Shown piece after piece: positions 6,631 to 8,532 of a DNA stretch of 8,532 nt (its first letter is position 1; the number at the start of each line of letters is the position of its first letter). Made by a program: the position numbers and the translations under genes. Below the pieces are notes generated by a model. That model was not told the origin of the DNA. It saw nothing but the letters and a program-made list of their open reading frames with translations, and ran no database searches. This DNA comes from Desulfobulbaceae bacterium (lineage in GTDB: Bacteria > Desulfobacterota > Desulfobulbia > Desulfobulbales > Desulfocapsaceae): contig JAUVON010000099.1 in NCBI GenBank assembly GCA_030599175.1, positions 1-8,532 on the forward strand, given 5' to 3'.

Positions 6631-7298
6631 CACAAGGTCTCTGTCTGTAAAAACTCGTTAAAATTAACCACATTATCGAAATGGGGCAGCAACTCCTGAT
6701 CATGGGTTACAGCAAGTAACGTTGCATTATGCCTGTCCACATTTTCAAACAACAGTTCAAGGATATGTACCTTATTTTTCGGATCAAGGTTGCCGGTGGC
6801 CTCGTCAGCAAGGATAAGCTTTGGTCCTGGCAGTAAGGCACGGCAGATGGCAACCCGTTGTCGTTCGCCATGGGAGAGATCAGTTGGATGCCGGTTGAGC
6901 TTGTCAGCTATGCCCATCTGTTCAGCGAGTATGTGAGCCCGTTCCCGTACATCACTGCTCAGGTTGAGAGCTCCGGTTATCCGGTAAGGGTGTAGAATGT
7001 TATCCTGAACGTCAAGGTAGTCGAGAAGACCAAAATCCTGAAAGATGAAACCGATATTGGTGATACGAAAATCACGCCTGGCTCTATCATGTTGCGAACT
7101 TATTTCAACATTACCTATGCTGACACTTCCTTTTCCTGGAGTGAGAATACCCGCAACCAGGTTCAGCAGGGTGGTCTTGCCTGATCCACTGGGGCCAATA
7201 ACCGCAACCTTCTCACCTGCTGTAATCGACAAGCTCGGGATGGAAAGATAAAACTCCCCTGAAGGATAGCGAAAGTCTATATCACTTATACGGATCAA
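6630..7298 (-). CDS. ABC transporter ATP-binding protein (LolD/MacB class)
   Basis: A 222-residue cytoplasmic ATPase that should power the adjacent permease. Visible motifs in order are Walker A GPSGSGKT (35-42), Q-loop Q87 (IFQDFGLL), a slightly unusual signature LSHGERQRVA (141-150; usually LSGGE), Walker B LILADE (161-166) with the following ATGNLDP, and switch H199 (VTHD). This is the LolD/MacB/FtsE class, not the ZnuC class. The frame could open further upstream, but TTG 7298 is preferred: a strong GGAGGAG lies 7 nt before it and the product then begins at the usual first strand (IRISDIDFRYP). This leaves a 17-nt overlap with the preceding gene, while its own stop overlaps the permease start, so the three appear translationally coupled. 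Confidence 0.92.
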   Translation of the reverse strand: MIRISDIDFRYPSGEFYLSIPSLSITAGEKVAVIGPSGSGKTTLLNLVAGILTPGKGSVSIGNVEISSQHDRARRDFRITNIGFIFQDFGLLDYLDVQDNILHPYRITGALNLSSDVRERAHILAEQMGIADKLNRHPTDLSHGERQRVAICRALLPGPKLILADEATGNLDPKNKVHILELLFENVDRHNATLLAVTHDQELLPHFDNVVNFNEFLQTETL

Positions 7299-8532
7299 CC
7301 CTCTTCTCCTCCAGTAGTTCGATACCGGTAATCTTCCACGAACCATCTGCTACGGCCAGGGTCAGGATGGCATCATAGACGTTCTGCCGGGTATGGATAT
7401 GTCCCCAGTGGCCGACTGAGCCGATAGCTGTCCACTTTGTCCGGACATCAAGTCCACCTTTCTGCTTGTTCGAGTATTTCACGTCTGCTTGAAGGACATC
7501 AACCTGTTTGACTTTGGCATGGGCGCCACCGGCCTGTTCGATCACCATCGATTTTCTACTCTGCAGGTAGACATCTTTGAGTAGGTCTCCGCTGACGCTG
7601 ATTGCCAGCTTATCGTAAACATCTTCCTCTTCCCGGAAGTCAAAAGCGCGGTATACGTTTTTCAGCAGGCTGAGGGTTATGGCCTTGGAGTCATCTTCAT
7701 TTATCCGGCTTGCCCGCGCATTGCTGCCGACTGAAAAATGCCAGCGGGGAAAGAGAGCAACTATGCCTATCACAAGAATCAATAGTATACTGAGCTGCAC
7801 TTTAACAGGTTGGGATTTTTTGCGACGACTGAAGACCGAGTATGCAAAGGGCAGCAGCAGAACAACACAGGCCAGACTGCCGAGTGGGACAGATACCCCC
7901 CGGTGCGTTTCAGCAACCATGATCTTTTCAACCGTGGGGATGGTGTAGGTTTTCAGGTAGTTTGTCCACTTCAGGACATTATCATCAGGGGTAAGGTCAT
8001 AAGGAAAGGGTCCGGCCGGGTCAGTCATGCGAGCCGTCACTTTCTGGATTCGTTCTGAAAACAAGTCCCACTGGGTCACCACTTCCTGTGGAATGCCATC
8101 GGTTAGATAGGTTATGACTATACCGATCATGGCGGTATTAAGGGGTACCCGTTCCGGTATCTCAATAAATCTGCTGCGCAGCATGGACGATTCGACATAG
8201 GCGGTACGATCAAGGATGGGTTTGCCCTGCTCACCGTCGATCAGTACCTTTTCCCGATCCATAAAAAATTGGGCAATCTTTTCCCGGACAGGATTGAATT
8301 CATTCTCTTCAATGAATATATCTCCCCGCAAGTCAAAATCCATCCAGGTCATCATGTCCTTGACCCGCACCAGGATTTCGTGGCGCACCTCGTAGGGTTC
8401 TATGTAGAGGTAGGTGCGTACTCCTGACTGCAGGGTCCGTTTAAGCGCTTTCTTCTCAAAGACGGAATACCAGGGATCTTCCCAGTCAAGGTGCAGGATG
8501 TTGTTATTCGTAAGTTGTCGGAAATCAACTAC
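7282..8532 (-). CDS. Two-TM membrane protein of unknown function in the metal ABC operon, 5' end outside window
   Basis: The frame is open from the window edge to TGA at 7282, so at least 416 residues are visible and the start lies beyond 8532; a GTG at 8388 is internal. Counting from the edge, residues 1 to about 210 form a mixed alpha/beta domain, followed by TM1 (about 214-235), a short basic loop SRRKKS, TM2 (about 245-262) and a C-terminal domain (about 280-416). The basic loop places both large domains in the periplasm. The C-terminal domain contains HWGHIH (375-380) and the segment LLKNVYRAFDFREEEDVYD (289-307). I recognise this only as a family that recurs beside ABC genes, with no established function. 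Position first in the visible operon, overlapping the ATPase gene by 17 nt, suggests an accessory or partner of the transporter. Confidence 0.75.
   Translation of the reverse strand, partial: VVDFRQLTNNNILHLDWEDPWYSVFEKKALKRTLQSGVRTYLYIEPYEVRHEILVRVKDMMTWMDFDLRGDIFIEENEFNPVREKIAQFFMDREKVLIDGEQGKPILDRTAYVESSMLRSRFIEIPERVPLNTAMIGIVITYLTDGIPQEVVTQWDLFSERIQKVTARMTDPAGPFPYDLTPDDNVLKWTNYLKTYTIPTVEKIMVAETHRGVSVPLGSLACVVLLLPFAYSVFSRRKKSQPVKVQLSILLILVIGIVALFPRWHFSVGSNARASRINEDDSKAITLSLLKNVYRAFDFREEEDVYDKLAISVSGDLLKDVYLQSRKSMVIEQAGGAHAKVKQVDVLQADVKYSNKQKGGLDVRTKWTAIGSVGHWGHIHTRQNVYDAILTLAVADGSWKITGIELLEEKRVDPYK
7306..7312 (-). promoter_or_regulatory. Shine-Dalgarno that fixes a TTG start for the ABC ATPase
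   Basis: GGAGGAG on the minus strand lies within the 3' end of the preceding gene, 7 nt before TTG 7298. It decides the start, because no ATG or GTG is available near the expected N-terminus and an upstream start would add a tail encoded by overlap with the preceding gene. Confidence 0.65.

Noticed and set aside
8386..8388. GTG as the true start of the two-TM protein.
   Set aside because: The same frame continues upstream with protein-like sequence to the window edge, and no Shine-Dalgarno precedes this GTG.

Overview
This window looks like a bacterial chromosome segment of moderate GC. The gene repertoire suits a Gram-negative, proteobacterial or Desulfobacterota-like organism: an E. coli-type class II dihydroorotase, Sec-exported periplasmic proteins, a LysR regulator of a kind common in anaerobic delta-type bacteria, and a MacB/LolD-like ABC transporter with a ZnuA-like binding protein. 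The lineage is an inference from family flavour, not something the sequence proves. I see no tRNA, rRNA, CRISPR array or intact mobile element.

Layout. (i) 1-1926, minus strand: a metallo-beta-lactamase-fold hydrolase (COG1237-like) followed by pyrC, which is cut by the window edge a few residues before its expected C-terminus. (ii) 1927-2320: a 394-bp AT-rich gap with no supported gene. It holds a TATAAT box in front of a 17-codon reading frame, a 9-bp direct repeat and a short coding-like stretch. (iii) 2321-4382: an exported transglutaminase-like protein (minus) and a LysR-type regulator (plus), transcribed divergently from a 145-bp region. That region contains a near-consensus sigma70 promoter (TTGACA-17-TATCAT), an opposing TATAAT and three consecutive inverted repeats, two of them with T-N11-A symmetry. 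(iv) 4383-4530: a short convergent gap. (v) 4531-8532, minus strand: a tightly packed four-gene set. In transcription order it holds a two-TM membrane protein with an extracytoplasmic His motif (its start lies outside the window), an ABC ATPase (TTG start, 17-nt overlap with the gene before), an FtsX/MacB-type permease (TGATG overlap) and a ZnuA-like binding protein (21-nt gap).

How the genes work together. The most interesting part is region (v). Its ATPase and permease are of the LolD/MacB-FtsX type, not the ZnuBC type, yet they are coupled to a cluster A-I (zinc/manganese) binding protein. That binding protein lacks two of the usual metal-ligand histidines but carries a His-rich loop. Short His motifs recur in the periplasmic part of the permease and in the upstream membrane protein. 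The set resembles in design the zinc-linked ABC operons I recall as PA4063-PA4066 of Pseudomonas aeruginosa and zrgABCDE of Vibrio cholerae, but with a ZnuA-like protein in the binding role. It is best read as a non-canonical metal (probably zinc) transport system. Region (iii) looks like a self-contained LysR switch: the dyads sit where they could activate the transglutaminase gene and repress the regulator's own promoter.
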